Source of the DNA: Lentisphaeria bacterium
GTDB taxonomy: Bacteria; Verrucomicrobiota; Lentisphaeria; Victivallales; Victivallaceae
Assembly (NCBI GenBank): GCA_017466125.1
Contig: JAFTUS010000122.1
Coordinates: 1-42,974, forward strand
Reading direction: 5' to 3'
DNA: 42,974 nucleotides
Shown: positions 33,770-41,878 of the stretch, piece by piece
How positions within the stretch are numbered: position 1 is the stretch's first letter
How the letters are laid out: each line of letters opens with the position of its first letter
Made by a program: the position numbers and the translations under genes
The notes under the pieces: generated by a model
Seen by the model: the letters and a program-made list of their open reading frames with translations, nothing else
Told to the model about the DNA's origin: nothing
Database searches by the model: none

Positions 33770-33940
33770 TTAGAGAGAGATCGCTTCGCAGGGGCATTCA
33801 CCGACGCAAGCACCGCATTCGATGCAGTCTGCTTCTTTGATTTCAGCCTGACCGTTGACCATTTCGATGGCTCCGACGGGGCAGGCACCCACGCAAGTTT
33901 CGCAACCGCTGCAAGCATCTTTATTGACTTTTGCTGCCAT
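33770..33940 (-). CDS. 2[4Fe-4S] ferredoxin
   Basis: A 56-residue protein starting MAAKVNKDACSGCETC. It has two clostridial-type cluster motifs: C10, C13, C16 with C20-Pro (ACSGCETCVGACP) and C39, C42, C45 with C49-Pro (DCIECGACVGECP). It is a low-potential cytoplasmic electron carrier, a natural partner for hydrogenase, pyruvate:ferredoxin oxidoreductase or the confurcating lactate dehydrogenase at 4807-8203. AGGAG precedes the ATG. It is a single-gene unit with its own strong promoter and terminator, which fits high expression. Confidence 0.95.
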   Translation of the reverse strand: MAAKVNKDACSGCETCVGACPVGAIEMVNGQAEIKEADCIECGACVGECPCEAISL

Positions 33941-33983
33941 TTTTCATTCTCCTGAGTTGTTAGTTAATAGGGAACTATCTGTT

Positions 33984-34011
33984 AATATAAGACAGTTTTG
34001 CAAAAAGTCAA
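33984..34011 (-). promoter_or_regulatory. Promoter of the ferredoxin gene
   Basis: Minus strand: -35 TTGACT (34006-34011), 16-bp spacer, -10 TATATT (33984-33989). Confidence 0.7.
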
Positions 34012-34068
34012 GGGTTTTGCAAGCATATTCCGTTTTTTTTTACAGTTTTGCCGCTTTTCTCCTGTAAT

Positions 34069-34097
34069 TTGACAAAAGAGAGAAACGATGCTATATT
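34069..34097 (+). promoter_or_regulatory. Promoter of the SGNH hydrolase gene
   Basis: -35 TTGACA (34069-34074, full consensus), 17-bp spacer, -10 TATATT (34092-34097). Confidence 0.7.
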
Positions 34098-34123
34098 TAT
34101 ATTTACAGAAATGAGGTTCTTTT

Positions 34124-34975
34124 ATGGATGTGAATGATTTTTTTGTACAGGAGCCGTGTAATGCGGTACAGTGTGTGGAGCAGTTGCTCGGGGAAAAACT
34201 CCCTGATGCCGGATACTGCGGGGAAAGTGACGATTGCGGTGCATTGAAAGCCGCTCTTGCCGCCCTGCCGGATGAAACATCCCGGGCGGCTCTGAAGCAC
34301 GAATTTATCAAACTTGCCGGAACTTGCCGCTGCGGGACGCTGAAATCTCCCGCCTGCGCCAGTTGGGTGAAGACTGCGGCGGAACTTGTCCGCAAATACA
34401 GTCGCAGGGAGGCGGGCGGCAAGCCGAAAGTTTTCCTGCTGGGGGACTCCATCCGCATCAATTATCAGATGAAAGTCACCGAATTGCTGGCAGAAGAATG
34501 TGAAATCTTCTATCCCGCAGAAAACTGCCGTTTTGCCAAATATGCACTCAATGAACTGGATCGCTGGTTCGGTAAGGATGCCTTCTATGATGTGATCCAC
34601 TGGAACGTCGGCTTGTGGGATTCTGCGGTCGTCTGCAAAGAGGACGGTATGTTCACCTCTCCGCAGGAGTATTTTCGCTATATGAAACTGCTGCACCGCG
34701 AGTTGTCCAAGCGGGCGAAACACGTTATTTTTGCCACGACCACCGCCGTTCGCGACGGAAGTCTGAACCAGCATATCGAATACGTCAGAGAACTGAACGG
34801 GGTCATCGTTCCATATATGCGTTCTTTGAATGTTCCAGTCAATGATTTGTTTGAACTTACTTTCAATAATATGGAGCGTTACCTCGGGCCGGACTGCATC
34901 CACTTGAGCGAAGAGGGCATCAACGCCCTCGGCGAAGCGGTCGCCGGTATTATCAGGCGAACGCTGTTTGGCTGA
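34124..34975 (+). CDS. SGNH/GDSL-type hydrolase with cysteine-rich N-terminal region
   Basis: A 283-residue protein. Residues about 100-283 form an SGNH domain: KVFLLGDSIRINY with the likely nucleophile S109, IHWNVGLWD (block III-like Asn) and DCIHLSEEG with D257 and H260. Family members are esterases acting on acyl or acetyl groups, often on polysaccharides. The first 95 residues are a separate, mostly helical region with seven cysteines (C12, C17, C32, C38, C68, C70, C78) that I do not recognise. No signal peptide, so probably cytoplasmic. GAGG lies 7 bp before the ATG. It is convergent with the AraC gene, with a 17-bp gap. Confidence 0.82.
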   Translation: MDVNDFFVQEPCNAVQCVEQLLGEKLPDAGYCGESDDCGALKAALAALPDETSRAALKHEFIKLAGTCRCGTLKSPACASWVKTAAELVRKYSRREAGGKPKVFLLGDSIRINYQMKVTELLAEECEIFYPAENCRFAKYALNELDRWFGKDAFYDVIHWNVGLWDSAVVCKEDGMFTSPQEYFRYMKLLHRELSKRAKHVIFATTTAVRDGSLNQHIEYVRELNGVIVPYMRSLNVPVNDLFELTFNNMERYLGPDCIHLSEEGINALGEAVAGIIRRTLFG

Positions 34976-34992
34976 CGTAAACGTTCCCGGCT

Positions 34993-35817
34993 TCAGCCGG
35001 TGATCTCGCGGCGGTAACGCTGGGGGGAAATTTGAAATTTCTGGCGGAACTGCCGGGAAAAGTAGTATTCATCTTCCCAACCGCTGAGATAGGCGATCTC
35101 TTTTATGGAAAGCCGGGTGGATCTCAGCAGTTCTGCCGCCTTGTTCAGCCGGGCGCGGAGCAGAAACTGCTGCGGCGAAACTCCGGCATATTCTTTGAAG
35201 ATACGGCGGAAATGGATCATTGTTACGCCGCACTCTGCGGCACATGCTTGAAAATCAACGTTTTTTCCAGGATCGGCTGAAATATTTCCGGCAAGACTTT
35301 TCAAATAAGCAAGATGGTTGCCGGAACTGTACTTTATACTCATGCGGTTTTCGTAAATTTGCAGCAGCAGATCTTCAAAAATCAGAACCGCCCGCGGCGG
35401 CATCGGTGTCGGTTTGCGGGAGTAATCCACCAACTGAGTGATGCCGTGCAGAAAACGGTCGCCGTTGGCAATGGGGACGAGCGGATTTTCCGGTTCCATA
35501 AAGAAGAGGCCGCTTCGGATATAATCATTGATGCGTTCCCCGCATGTACAGATGTGGCAATGATAGCGGTGTCCGCCGGGAGTGTCTGTGCCGTAGAGAA
35601 AATGTTCTCCCGGATAGGTCAGAAAGGCAACCGGTCCGGAAGCATACAATTTTTTTCTCTCTCCGACCTGAAGAAAAAAACTTCCGCTGTAATTGAATTG
35701 GATACTGTAATATTTCGGAGTATTTTCAAATACCCCCGGATGGCGTGGGGAACAGCCGGTTATGGGTATTTGCAATCCGTCAAAATAATTCATGCTGGCC
35801 ATATTTTTTTTACACAT
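34993..35817 (-). CDS. AraC-family transcriptional regulator
   Basis: About 274 residues: an N-terminal cupin-like sensor (YYSIQFNYSGSFFLQVGERK, FLTYPGEHFLYGTD) and a C-terminal AraC domain (about 175-275; VTMIHFRRIFKEYAGVSPQQ, LSIKEIAYLSGWEDEYYFSR, FQISPQRYRREITG). The start is uncertain: TTG 35820, ATG 35817, 35802 and 35793 are all in frame and none has a good ribosome site. It is divergent from the isomerase/ThuA/Gfo operon and probably controls it; ATTTGCAAAT at 35836-35845, over the operon's -35 box, is a candidate site. Confidence 0.87.
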   Translation of the reverse strand: MCKKNMASMNYFDGLQIPITGCSPRHPGVFENTPKYYSIQFNYSGSFFLQVGERKKLYASGPVAFLTYPGEHFLYGTDTPGGHRYHCHICTCGERINDYIRSGLFFMEPENPLVPIANGDRFLHGITQLVDYSRKPTPMPPRAVLIFEDLLLQIYENRMSIKYSSGNHLAYLKSLAGNISADPGKNVDFQACAAECGVTMIHFRRIFKEYAGVSPQQFLLRARLNKAAELLRSTRLSIKEIAYLSGWEDEYYFSRQFRQKFQISPQRYRREITG

Positions 35818-35836
35818 CAAATGTTTGTTTTATCCA

Positions 35837-35864
35837 TTTGCAAATTGATTTCAGGTGATATATT
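35837..35864 (+). promoter_or_regulatory. Promoter of the isomerase/ThuA/Gfo operon
   Basis: -35 TTTGCA (35837-35842), 16-bp spacer, -10 TATATT (35859-35864). The 10-bp palindrome ATTTGCAAAT (35836-35845) covers the -35. Confidence 0.5.
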
Positions 35865-35910
35865 ATGTTATATACTATAATTGAATTATCCTGAAAAACA
35901 AGGTGAAATG

Positions 35911-36681
35911 ATGAAAGAAACACAAATTTCTGCACAACTTTACTCTTTCCGGGAGTTTATAAAAACTCCGGCAGGAGTCATCGACACGCTGAAGCGTCTG
36001 CGAAACATCGGCTACCGCTCTATCCAACTTACCTCCGCTCTGCCTGCGGAACTTCAGGTCGCCGAACTTGCCGCCATTCTTGCTGAAAGCGGAATGGAAG
36101 CAATTTCATCACACGAACCCAGCAGCGATTTTTTCAACGAACCCGACAGGGTGATCGACAAACTGAAGACTTTGAATATCACTCATACCGCCTATCCCTG
36201 GCCGCACATTCCCCCCACCGGCATCGGCGAAGCGGTCGCATTTGCGCACAAACTCAATGAACTTGCCCTGAAATTCAAAAAGCAGGGCATTACGCTGGCG
36301 TACCATAATCACGCAACGGAGTTCAAGAAACTTCAAGGGAAACTCATGTTGGAACTGATTTACGAAAATGCCCCGGATCTTGCCGCAGAAATCGATACAT
36401 TCTGGGTCCAAAAAGGCGGCGGCGATCCTGTTGCATGGATCAAACGCACTGCCGGGCGTATGGAATATCTGCACATCAAAGATTACGGCATAGATTTCCA
36501 TTCCGGAAATCCGGTTATGGCTCCGATCGGCAGCGGTAATTTGAACTGGCATGAAATTATCAGTACTGCAGAAAAATGCGGTGTGAAATATTTTATCGTC
36601 GAGCATGACGGAGATGTTTCTGACCCCTTTGGATCTTTTGAAACAAGTTTCAATTATCTGAAAAAAAATTTTGTGGAGTAA
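35911..36681 (+). CDS. Sugar phosphate isomerase/epimerase (xylose-isomerase-like TIM barrel)
   Basis: A 256-residue TIM-barrel protein of the AP_endonuc_2 type: GYRSIQLTSALP, GITLAYHNHATEFKK with metal-ligand histidines, LAAEIDTFWVQKGGGDPVAW, MEYLHIKDYG and KYFIVEHDGDV. These residues fit the divalent-metal site of IolE/IolI/hydroxypyruvate-isomerase relatives. It probably isomerises, epimerises or dehydrates a keto-sugar. The open frame begins at a TTG (35881), but AAGGTG precedes two adjacent ATG codons (35908, 35911); the second has better spacing. First gene of a three-gene operon with ThuA-like and Gfo/Idh/MocA proteins. Confidence 0.88.
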   Translation: MKETQISAQLYSFREFIKTPAGVIDTLKRLRNIGYRSIQLTSALPAELQVAELAAILAESGMEAISSHEPSSDFFNEPDRVIDKLKTLNITHTAYPWPHIPPTGIGEAVAFAHKLNELALKFKKQGITLAYHNHATEFKKLQGKLMLELIYENAPDLAAEIDTFWVQKGGGDPVAWIKRTAGRMEYLHIKDYGIDFHSGNPVMAPIGSGNLNWHEIISTAEKCGVKYFIVEHDGDVSDPFGSFETSFNYLKKNFVE

Positions 36682-36684
36682 ACC

Positions 36685-37467
36685 ATGAAAAAGTTGAAAG
36701 TGACCATCTGGAACGAGTTTGTCCATGAACAGGAACAGAATGCGGTCGGGGAGTATATCCGCAGCATTTACCCGGAGGGCATCCACCGTTATCTGGCGCA
36801 AGCCCTTGCCGCTGAAGATGTGGAAATAAAGCCTGTATCTCTGGATATGCCGGAACAGGGCTTGCCCGATGAACTTCTCAACAGCACCGACGTACTTCTC
36901 TGGTGGGGACATTGCGCCCATGCCAAAGTCGATGATGCGCTGGTCGATAAGATCCGGAAACGGGTGCTTTCGGGCATGGGGCTGATCGTTTTGCACTCCG
37001 GACACCTCTCTAAAATTTTCTGCCGCATGATGGGGACCGCCTGCCGTCTACGCTGGCGGGAGGTCGGCGAAAAGGAACGGGTCTGGGTGGTGTCGCCCTC
37101 CCACCCGATCGCACAGGGATTGCCTGAAACATTCGTCATTCCGCATCAGGAGATGTACGGCGAACCTTTCGACATTCCCGATGACGGCAAGATCGTCTTC
37201 ATGTCATGGTTTGAGGGAGGGAATGTTTTCCGCAGCGGCGTGACATTTCAGCGTGACCGGGGAAAGATCTTCTACTTTTCTCCCGGCCATGAAACTTATC
37301 CGGTCTATCACGATGTCAATGTGCAGAAAGTTCTTGGCAACGCCATTCGCTGGTGCGCTCCCGCTGAAATCGTTCCAGACCGCATTACCCCCCAGCCGGA
37401 ACCGTTGGAAAAAATCACCACGGAAAATCCGCTTGCTTCACTCGATACAACCGAACTTCATAAATAA
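36685..37467 (+). CDS. ThuA-like (trehalose-utilisation family) protein
   Basis: A 260-residue protein with a class I glutamine-amidotransferase-like fold of the ThuA family: KVTIWNEFVHEQEQNAVGEY, STDVLLWWGHCAHAKVDD, GMGLIVLHSGHLSKIF, SPSHPIAQGLP and FSPGHETYPVYHDVNVQKVL. In Sinorhizobium, ThuA works with the Gfo/Idh/MocA protein ThuB on trehalose and related disaccharides through 3-keto sugars; this is knowledge of the family. The Gfo/Idh/MocA gene follows 12 bp later. GGAG lies upstream of the ATG, which is 3 bp after the isomerase stop. Confidence 0.88.
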   Translation: MKKLKVTIWNEFVHEQEQNAVGEYIRSIYPEGIHRYLAQALAAEDVEIKPVSLDMPEQGLPDELLNSTDVLLWWGHCAHAKVDDALVDKIRKRVLSGMGLIVLHSGHLSKIFCRMMGTACRLRWREVGEKERVWVVSPSHPIAQGLPETFVIPHQEMYGEPFDIPDDGKIVFMSWFEGGNVFRSGVTFQRDRGKIFYFSPGHETYPVYHDVNVQKVLGNAIRWCAPAEIVPDRITPQPEPLEKITTENPLASLDTTELHK

Positions 37468-37479
37468 GGAACTTCAAAG

Positions 37480-38550
37480 ATGAAAAAAATCAAAGTCGGC
37501 ATCGTTGGTATGGGGCGCATCAGCCGTTACGGACATTGCGTCGAAATCTCTTCATTGTCAGACAAATTTGAAATCGTCGCCGTGGCGGATCATGCTCCGG
37601 AACGTCTGGAAAATCTGCCCGACTGTCTGGGAGAGGTGCAAAAATATCCCTCGCTTGATGAAATGCTCAAAAACGATGAAATCGAAATGATCACGATCGC
37701 CGTGCGGCACCCCGAACATGTGCCGATGGCACTGAAGATCCTTGCGGCTGGAAAAATCGCCGTTGTGGAAAAGCCCGTTGCCACATCACTTGCCGAAATG
37801 GATATGCTGCTTGAGGCGGCAAAGGCGCATCCGGGCAAACTCTTTTTCCGCCACAACCGCCGTTTTGAACCGGCGTTCATCAAGGTAAAAGAGTTGATTG
37901 ACAGCGGACATATCGGCGAAGTCCAGTATGTGAAACTCTACCGCAGTGTCGGTTTCTGCCGCCGCAACGACTGGATGACCATGACGGAATTTTACGGCGG
38001 ACTGCTCTCCAACTGGGGACCGCATCTGATCGATCAGGCGTTGCAGTTTCTGGATGCTCCGGTCGTTGACCTCTGGGCGGATGTCCGCAATGTGGTTTCC
38101 ATCGGGGACGGCGATGACCTTTTCAAAATTCTGCTCAAAGCGGAAAACGGCAGAGTTGCCGACGTGGAAGTCACCGGAGCCAACACCATGCCCGGCAGAG
38201 AAATGGAGATCATCGGCAATCGCGGTACGATCGTTTACAACGGCAAAGGCATCATCGACGTCCGCCGCATCGACCCCGCTGTGGAATTGAAAGAGTTGAA
38301 GCCGCACCCGGAAAACCCGCCGCTGGAATACGGCAACTTCGACGAAAAACTTTACTTTGTTGAAGAGAAATTCCAGGTGCCGGAAGTTCCGGGCAATATC
38401 CTCTGGCAGAAACTCTGGGAAAACGTTGTCGAAAACAAACCTTTTCCCATTACTTTTGAACAGGCAAGAGCCGTCGTTCAAATCACGGAAGAAACATTCA
38501 AAAAGAGCGGCTTTGAGCCGATCAGAAAATTCAAATCAAGCCTGTTGTAA
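37480..38550 (+). CDS. Gfo/Idh/MocA-family oxidoreductase
   Basis: A 356-residue NAD(P)-dependent sugar oxidoreductase. The N-terminal Rossmann motif is VGIVGMGRIS (6-15), with VAVADHAPERL and the EKP motif VVEKPVA (95-101). The C-terminal domain holds NWGPHLIDQALQFL, where His and Asp fit the family's catalytic pattern. It probably oxidises or reduces a sugar at C3 or a similar position, partnering ThuA (36685) and the TIM-barrel isomerase (35911). AAGGAA precedes the ATG. A strong terminator follows at 38566-38609. Confidence 0.9.
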   Translation: MKKIKVGIVGMGRISRYGHCVEISSLSDKFEIVAVADHAPERLENLPDCLGEVQKYPSLDEMLKNDEIEMITIAVRHPEHVPMALKILAAGKIAVVEKPVATSLAEMDMLLEAAKAHPGKLFFRHNRRFEPAFIKVKELIDSGHIGEVQYVKLYRSVGFCRRNDWMTMTEFYGGLLSNWGPHLIDQALQFLDAPVVDLWADVRNVVSIGDGDDLFKILLKAENGRVADVEVTGANTMPGREMEIIGNRGTIVYNGKGIIDVRRIDPAVELKELKPHPENPPLEYGNFDEKLYFVEEKFQVPEVPGNILWQKLWENVVENKPFPITFEQARAVVQITEETFKKSGFEPIRKFKSSLL

Positions 38551-38565
38551 AAAACAGAACTCCGC

Positions 38566-38609
38566 AAACGGACTTGGTCGAACAACGTATCCGGTCAAGT
38601 CCGTTTTTT
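38566..38609 (+). terminator. Rho-independent terminator of the isomerase/ThuA/Gfo operon
   Basis: AAACGGACTTG (38566-38576) and CAAGTCCGTTT (38596-38606) form an 11-bp perfect stem with a 19-nt loop, followed by a T-run (38604-38609), 16 bp after the Gfo stop. Confidence 0.93.
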
Positions 38610-38629
38610 ATTTTGTATACGCTCCGGTA

Positions 38630-39700
38630 TCATTTTTGATATTTTTCGGGGAATGCTTTTTCCAATGTGTTATCAATACTCAATTTCAATGCGGGATTAT
38701 GTTCCAGAGCAATTTGCTTCCATTTCAATGCTTTTTCATAATTTTTTTCGGTCTTCGCAAAAGTATTTTGGTAACGCAAACATGCGGCATATACATCACA
38801 CAGCGTTTTAGCGATATATCCAATAAAATCCTTTTCCAAATTGGAATTTATATATTTTTCTGCAGTATATTCCATTTTGTCATATTTCCCTTGCAGGGCA
38901 TAGCATTCAAGCAGAGGAATGATATATGAAAAAAAACGCACGTCTTCAACGGTTTTTTCCAGATAATATTCGGCTTTTTTCCAATCGCAGGGAAAATCTG
39001 CAAAAACGTTATTGTAGTAAAATAAACCCAAAGCTCCGGTCAGCCCCGGACGCATACCTTCTTTGCTTATTCTATTCACCATATATTGTTCATATTCCCG
39101 TAATAAAGCGTGGTCTTGGGCGGTATATTTATTCAGGCGATACTTTATATTCACGTAACGGAGAATATAACCTTTATCAAGTTTTATCAATTTCTCACCC
39201 TCCGGAGATATCCCACCTGAAATATCTCCCCGGTATTTTAGATAGATTTTTCGTGCTAATACAGGAGCTGTTTCTTTACAATCGTTCAAAATTGCAAGCC
39301 CTCTGTCAAAATAGCGATCTCTTTCATTGCTGTTTTTAGACCGTATGCCCAACAATTTGCATGCATCCGCCCGTTGAAGAGGAGTTCCTGCATAAGATGC
39401 ATATAGCACCAGTACTTGAGGTGTTTTTGCAATATTTTTATGAATAATTCCCGGTAATATAAAAAAGAAAAAGACAAGCAGTATTGCTGATATTGCAACG
39501 AATATTACTAACTTTATATGTTTTTTACAAAAAGTTTTTGTTCCTTGAAAAAGATTTTGAGTTGAAGATTTTTTTTCTGTTTGATCAACAGAAACAGTAA
39601 AAACAGTTTGGCAGTTTGAGCATTGCAGGCGGACTCCAAGCAGATTTTCTGTAATCTGAAATTTTGCACCGCATTGAGGACAAGAATATATATTTTTCAT
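38630..39700 (-). CDS. Zinc-ribbon, single-TM protein with TPR/Sel1-like C-terminal region
   Basis: A 356-residue protein. An N-terminal zinc ribbon (C7, C10, C27, C30; YSCPQCGAKFQI and LQCSNCQTVFTV) resembles the MJ0042-type finger. One membrane helix lies at about 62-85, and a helical region follows (about 100-350) with Sel1/TPR-like repeats (CDWKKAEYYLEKTVED, ALQGKYDKMEYTAEKYI). The longer frame from 39751 is rejected: the promoter -10 at 39736 lies inside it, and GAGGTG precedes the ATG at 39700. The role is unknown. Zinc-finger/TM/TPR proteins are common in PVC bacteria, and a second zinc-ribbon TM protein is encoded at 40186. Confidence 0.72.
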   Translation of the reverse strand: MKNIYSCPQCGAKFQITENLLGVRLQCSNCQTVFTVSVDQTEKKSSTQNLFQGTKTFCKKHIKLVIFVAISAILLVFFFFILPGIIHKNIAKTPQVLVLYASYAGTPLQRADACKLLGIRSKNSNERDRYFDRGLAILNDCKETAPVLARKIYLKYRGDISGGISPEGEKLIKLDKGYILRYVNIKYRLNKYTAQDHALLREYEQYMVNRISKEGMRPGLTGALGLFYYNNVFADFPCDWKKAEYYLEKTVEDVRFFSYIIPLLECYALQGKYDKMEYTAEKYINSNLEKDFIGYIAKTLCDVYAACLRYQNTFAKTEKNYEKALKWKQIALEHNPALKLSIDNTLEKAFPEKYQK

Positions 39701-39735
39701 AAATATCACCTCGGTTTTGTCGAAATTATGCGTAT

Positions 39736-39764
39736 AATATAATTTCTTCAAAATCTAAAGTCAA
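39736..39764 (-). promoter_or_regulatory. Promoter of the zinc-ribbon TPR gene
   Basis: Minus strand: -35 TTGACT (39759-39764), 17-bp spacer, -10 TATATT (39736-39741). It fixes the start of the gene at 39700. Confidence 0.7.
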
Positions 39765-40127
39765 GAGATGATTGTAAAAATTATTCAAAATAAAGATATT
39801 AGGTAAAATAACAGCCTGGAAAAATATCGTTTCAGAAGACTGCTTGCCGGAGTAACCACCTAAAATACATTGGGGATAAGACAGTATCTGATATGAGCGA
39901 TTTTTCAGGGATTTATTTCGTTCTCAAACTCTTCGCTGGCTTGAAAATACGGTCATTGCGGTGTAGGTTATGAGGCAACTGTTCCAAACTCCTGCTTGAG
40001 GCGGCGGTTACCGCTGTCCATAAAGTCCATTATCGTCCAGCCCCGGCCATTTTTACTTCAAAGCCGGCTGCATATTTTTGCTCTCAAAACTTTTACTGAA
40101 AAATATTCTATTTTTTTCTTTTTTTAT
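39765..40127. other. Intergenic stretch without a complete gene; possible short decayed coding remnant
   Basis: No complete gene is seen between the two divergent zinc-ribbon genes. On the minus strand a short open frame ending FGTVAS-stop (TAA at 39968-39970) resembles the tail of the remnant at 1896-2093 (17 of 21 bases at the stop). GCGG-tta-CCGC at 40003-40013 is a small palindrome. The rest is AT-rich. It may hold a degraded mobile or repeated gene. Confidence 0.3.
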
Positions 40128-40155
40128 TTGTATTTTTTATTATACGGATTATATT
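40128..40155 (+). promoter_or_regulatory. Promoter of the zinc-binding coiled-coil gene
   Basis: -35 TTGTAT (40128-40133), 16-bp spacer, -10 TATATT (40150-40155). It implies translation from the ATG at 40186, not from the longer frame start at 40078. Confidence 0.6.
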
Positions 40156-40185
40156 TTGCCCCATGTCAAAAAAAGGTGCGATATA

Positions 40186-40890
40186 ATGAAACACAATTAT
40201 AAAAAATGTCCCCGGTGCGGAGTGAAACTTGCCGAGGAAAGCAAGTTGAACGATAAGTATGTCACCGCCGGGATCATAATGATCTTTCTGCTGGTTGCTG
40301 CGCTGGCTGTGATGCTGTTGAGCTGTTACTTTATGCTCCGGCTCAAAAAAGAGAATACCATTCTGCAGGAAAAACAGGAAAAACACTCCGTTGTCCTTGA
40401 AGAATTGCAGGACAGACTCGATAGAACCAAGAGTCTCTACTACCGGGAAATTCTGCACGATATCAACTATATCGTTATGAGCCATACAAATTCATCCGAT
40501 TTGGAATATGAACTGAAAAATCTGCTTCAGTGCAACCGTCTGCTGGTCGCCTTTGATGAAAAGAGCAAACTGCCGCGCATGATTGAAAAGTATGTCCTTC
40601 TGACCGCACTGTTGAATGCCGATAAAAACCTGAGGTCCGTAAAGTTGTCCGAAAAAGATTATCAGGTGCTTTCGCCCGAATTTGTGGAAAAATGCACAAA
40701 ATGCCGCAACGGTATGGAAATATGTGCCGACTGCAAAGGGGTCGCCTCCTGTGAGAAGTGTCAGATCATAAAGAAATGCACCAACTGTTCTGCAAGCGGC
40801 TTTATCGTTCACATCCGGCAGGCGGAAAAGGCTTTGAAGAAAACCCGTTCCCGTATCCACCGTTTTGTGGAAGTTGAGACCGGCAGATGA
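40186..40890 (+). CDS. Membrane-anchored coiled-coil protein with DnaJ-like CXXC cluster
   Basis: A 234-residue protein. It has an N-terminal half zinc knuckle (C8, C11), one membrane helix (about 27-51; AGIIMIFLLVAALAVMLLSC), a coiled coil (about 52-90; KKENTILQEKQEKHSVVLEE) and a C-terminal cluster of four CXXC pairs (C170-C173, C180-C183, C189-C192, C198-C201), as in the zinc-binding part of DnaJ. The function is unknown; the cysteines may bind two zinc ions. AAAGGTG lies upstream of the ATG, and the promoter at 40128-40155 supports this start. It is convergent with the frameshifted AraC gene, 6 bp apart. Confidence 0.7.
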   Translation: MKHNYKKCPRCGVKLAEESKLNDKYVTAGIIMIFLLVAALAVMLLSCYFMLRLKKENTILQEKQEKHSVVLEELQDRLDRTKSLYYREILHDINYIVMSHTNSSDLEYELKNLLQCNRLLVAFDEKSKLPRMIEKYVLLTALLNADKNLRSVKLSEKDYQVLSPEFVEKCTKCRNGMEICADCKGVASCEKCQIIKKCTNCSASGFIVHIRQAEKALKKTRSRIHRFVEVETGR

Positions 40891-40896
40891 CGTTCC

Positions 40897-41812
40897 TTAT
40901 ACACTTACATTATTCAGAGCCGACCGGTACTGCCGCGGGGAGACTTTGTGGCAGCGGCGGAATTCTCCGGAAAAATACAGCGGGTCGGTATAGCCGACCG
41001 CAAACGCTATTTCATTGATACGCAGCTCACTGTTCCCCAGCAGGACTGCCGCACGCGCCATGCGGCGTTGTATCAGATAGCGGTTCGGGGTCAAATTCAG
41101 ATGTTTCCGGAAGAGGGCAAGCAGTTGAACACTGCTTAAACCGAATTTTGCCGCAAGTTGAGGCAGACGGATTTTCCGGTCAAGATTGTCCTCCAGATAA
41201 CGGCGGATCTCTTTCAGCAGCGGCGGTTCGGCATGAAGTGCCGGATTTTGGGCGGCAATGGACAGAAATTCAAAGATCACACCGCTTAACTCCTCTTCGG
41301 TCGCAGAACCGCCGAGCGAAACGGTCTTTTGCCAGAGACGATCGAAAAGGGTATGTATTTTTTTCATTGCCGCCAAAAGAGAGACAGCGGAAATCATGCA
41401 GTCCGAGCAGTTCCCGCAAACTGCCGTACAATCTGCCGTCCGGAATAAAACCGTATTTTTCACATGTTCCGTATTCGGGCAGATAGAGCAGAGTATTGTC
41501 TTCGCCCTGCGGAAGAAAAACGACATCTCCCGCTTCCGCACAGATCATTTCATTGCCGCTTTTGAAAAAGAATTTTCCGGAAACGATGTATTCAAACGAG
41601 TCAAAATCCTGTTTGATACGGCTCTGAAAATAGCGTTTCTCCTCAAGAATGGAGTGGCTCAAGAGTTTGCCGCCGAGCGGAGCGGTCACGTTGTGATAAA
41701 TTCTTCCGGTGTTGCGTACACAGCCGGACTCATAGACTTTGCAATCGCCGTTTGTCCGGCATAAAACGGCTGTACGATCCTGAAAAACAGTCGCGTTATC
41801 CCAGCGGAACAT
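40897..41812 (-). pseudogene. AraC-family regulator, frameshifted at an A7 tract
   Basis: Two overlapping frames together make one AraC regulator. Frame one (41812 down to about 41270) gives the cupin-like sensor (SFEYIVSGKFFFKSGN, AEAGDVVFLPQGEDN). Frame two (to 40897) gives the DNA-binding domain (IRLPQLAAKFGLSSVQLLAL, LRINEIAFAVGYTDPLYFSG, HKVSPRQYR). The coding strand has seven A in a row (T7 at 41358-41364). With six, the reading is continuous (GNEK-IHTLFDRLW) and the protein would have about 304 residues, normal for the family. GAGG precedes the ATG at 41812. It is divergent from the GH16 gene, its likely target. Cause: indel error, slippage-based switch or true pseudogene. Confidence 0.85.
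41358..41364 (-). repeat. Seven-base homopolymer at the AraC frameshift
   Basis: T7 on the plus strand (A7 in the coding direction) is where the two AraC frames meet. Removing one base restores a single open frame from 41812 to 40897. Confidence 0.85.
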
Positions 41813-41849
41813 AAAAAATCCTCATGTTTTTTATTTTTTTCTCTATAAT

Positions 41850-41878
41850 AATATACTGTTGGAATATTGTTTTTTCAA
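41850..41878 (-). promoter_or_regulatory. Promoter of the frameshifted AraC gene
   Basis: Minus strand: -35 TTGAAA (41873-41878), 17-bp spacer, -10 TATATT (41850-41855). Its -35 box abuts that of the divergent GH16 promoter. Confidence 0.65.

Noticed and set aside
34985-34998. CCGGCT-tc-AGCCGG palindrome as a terminator
   Set aside because: It overlaps the AraC stop codon and has no T-run on either side; the evidence is too weak to call.
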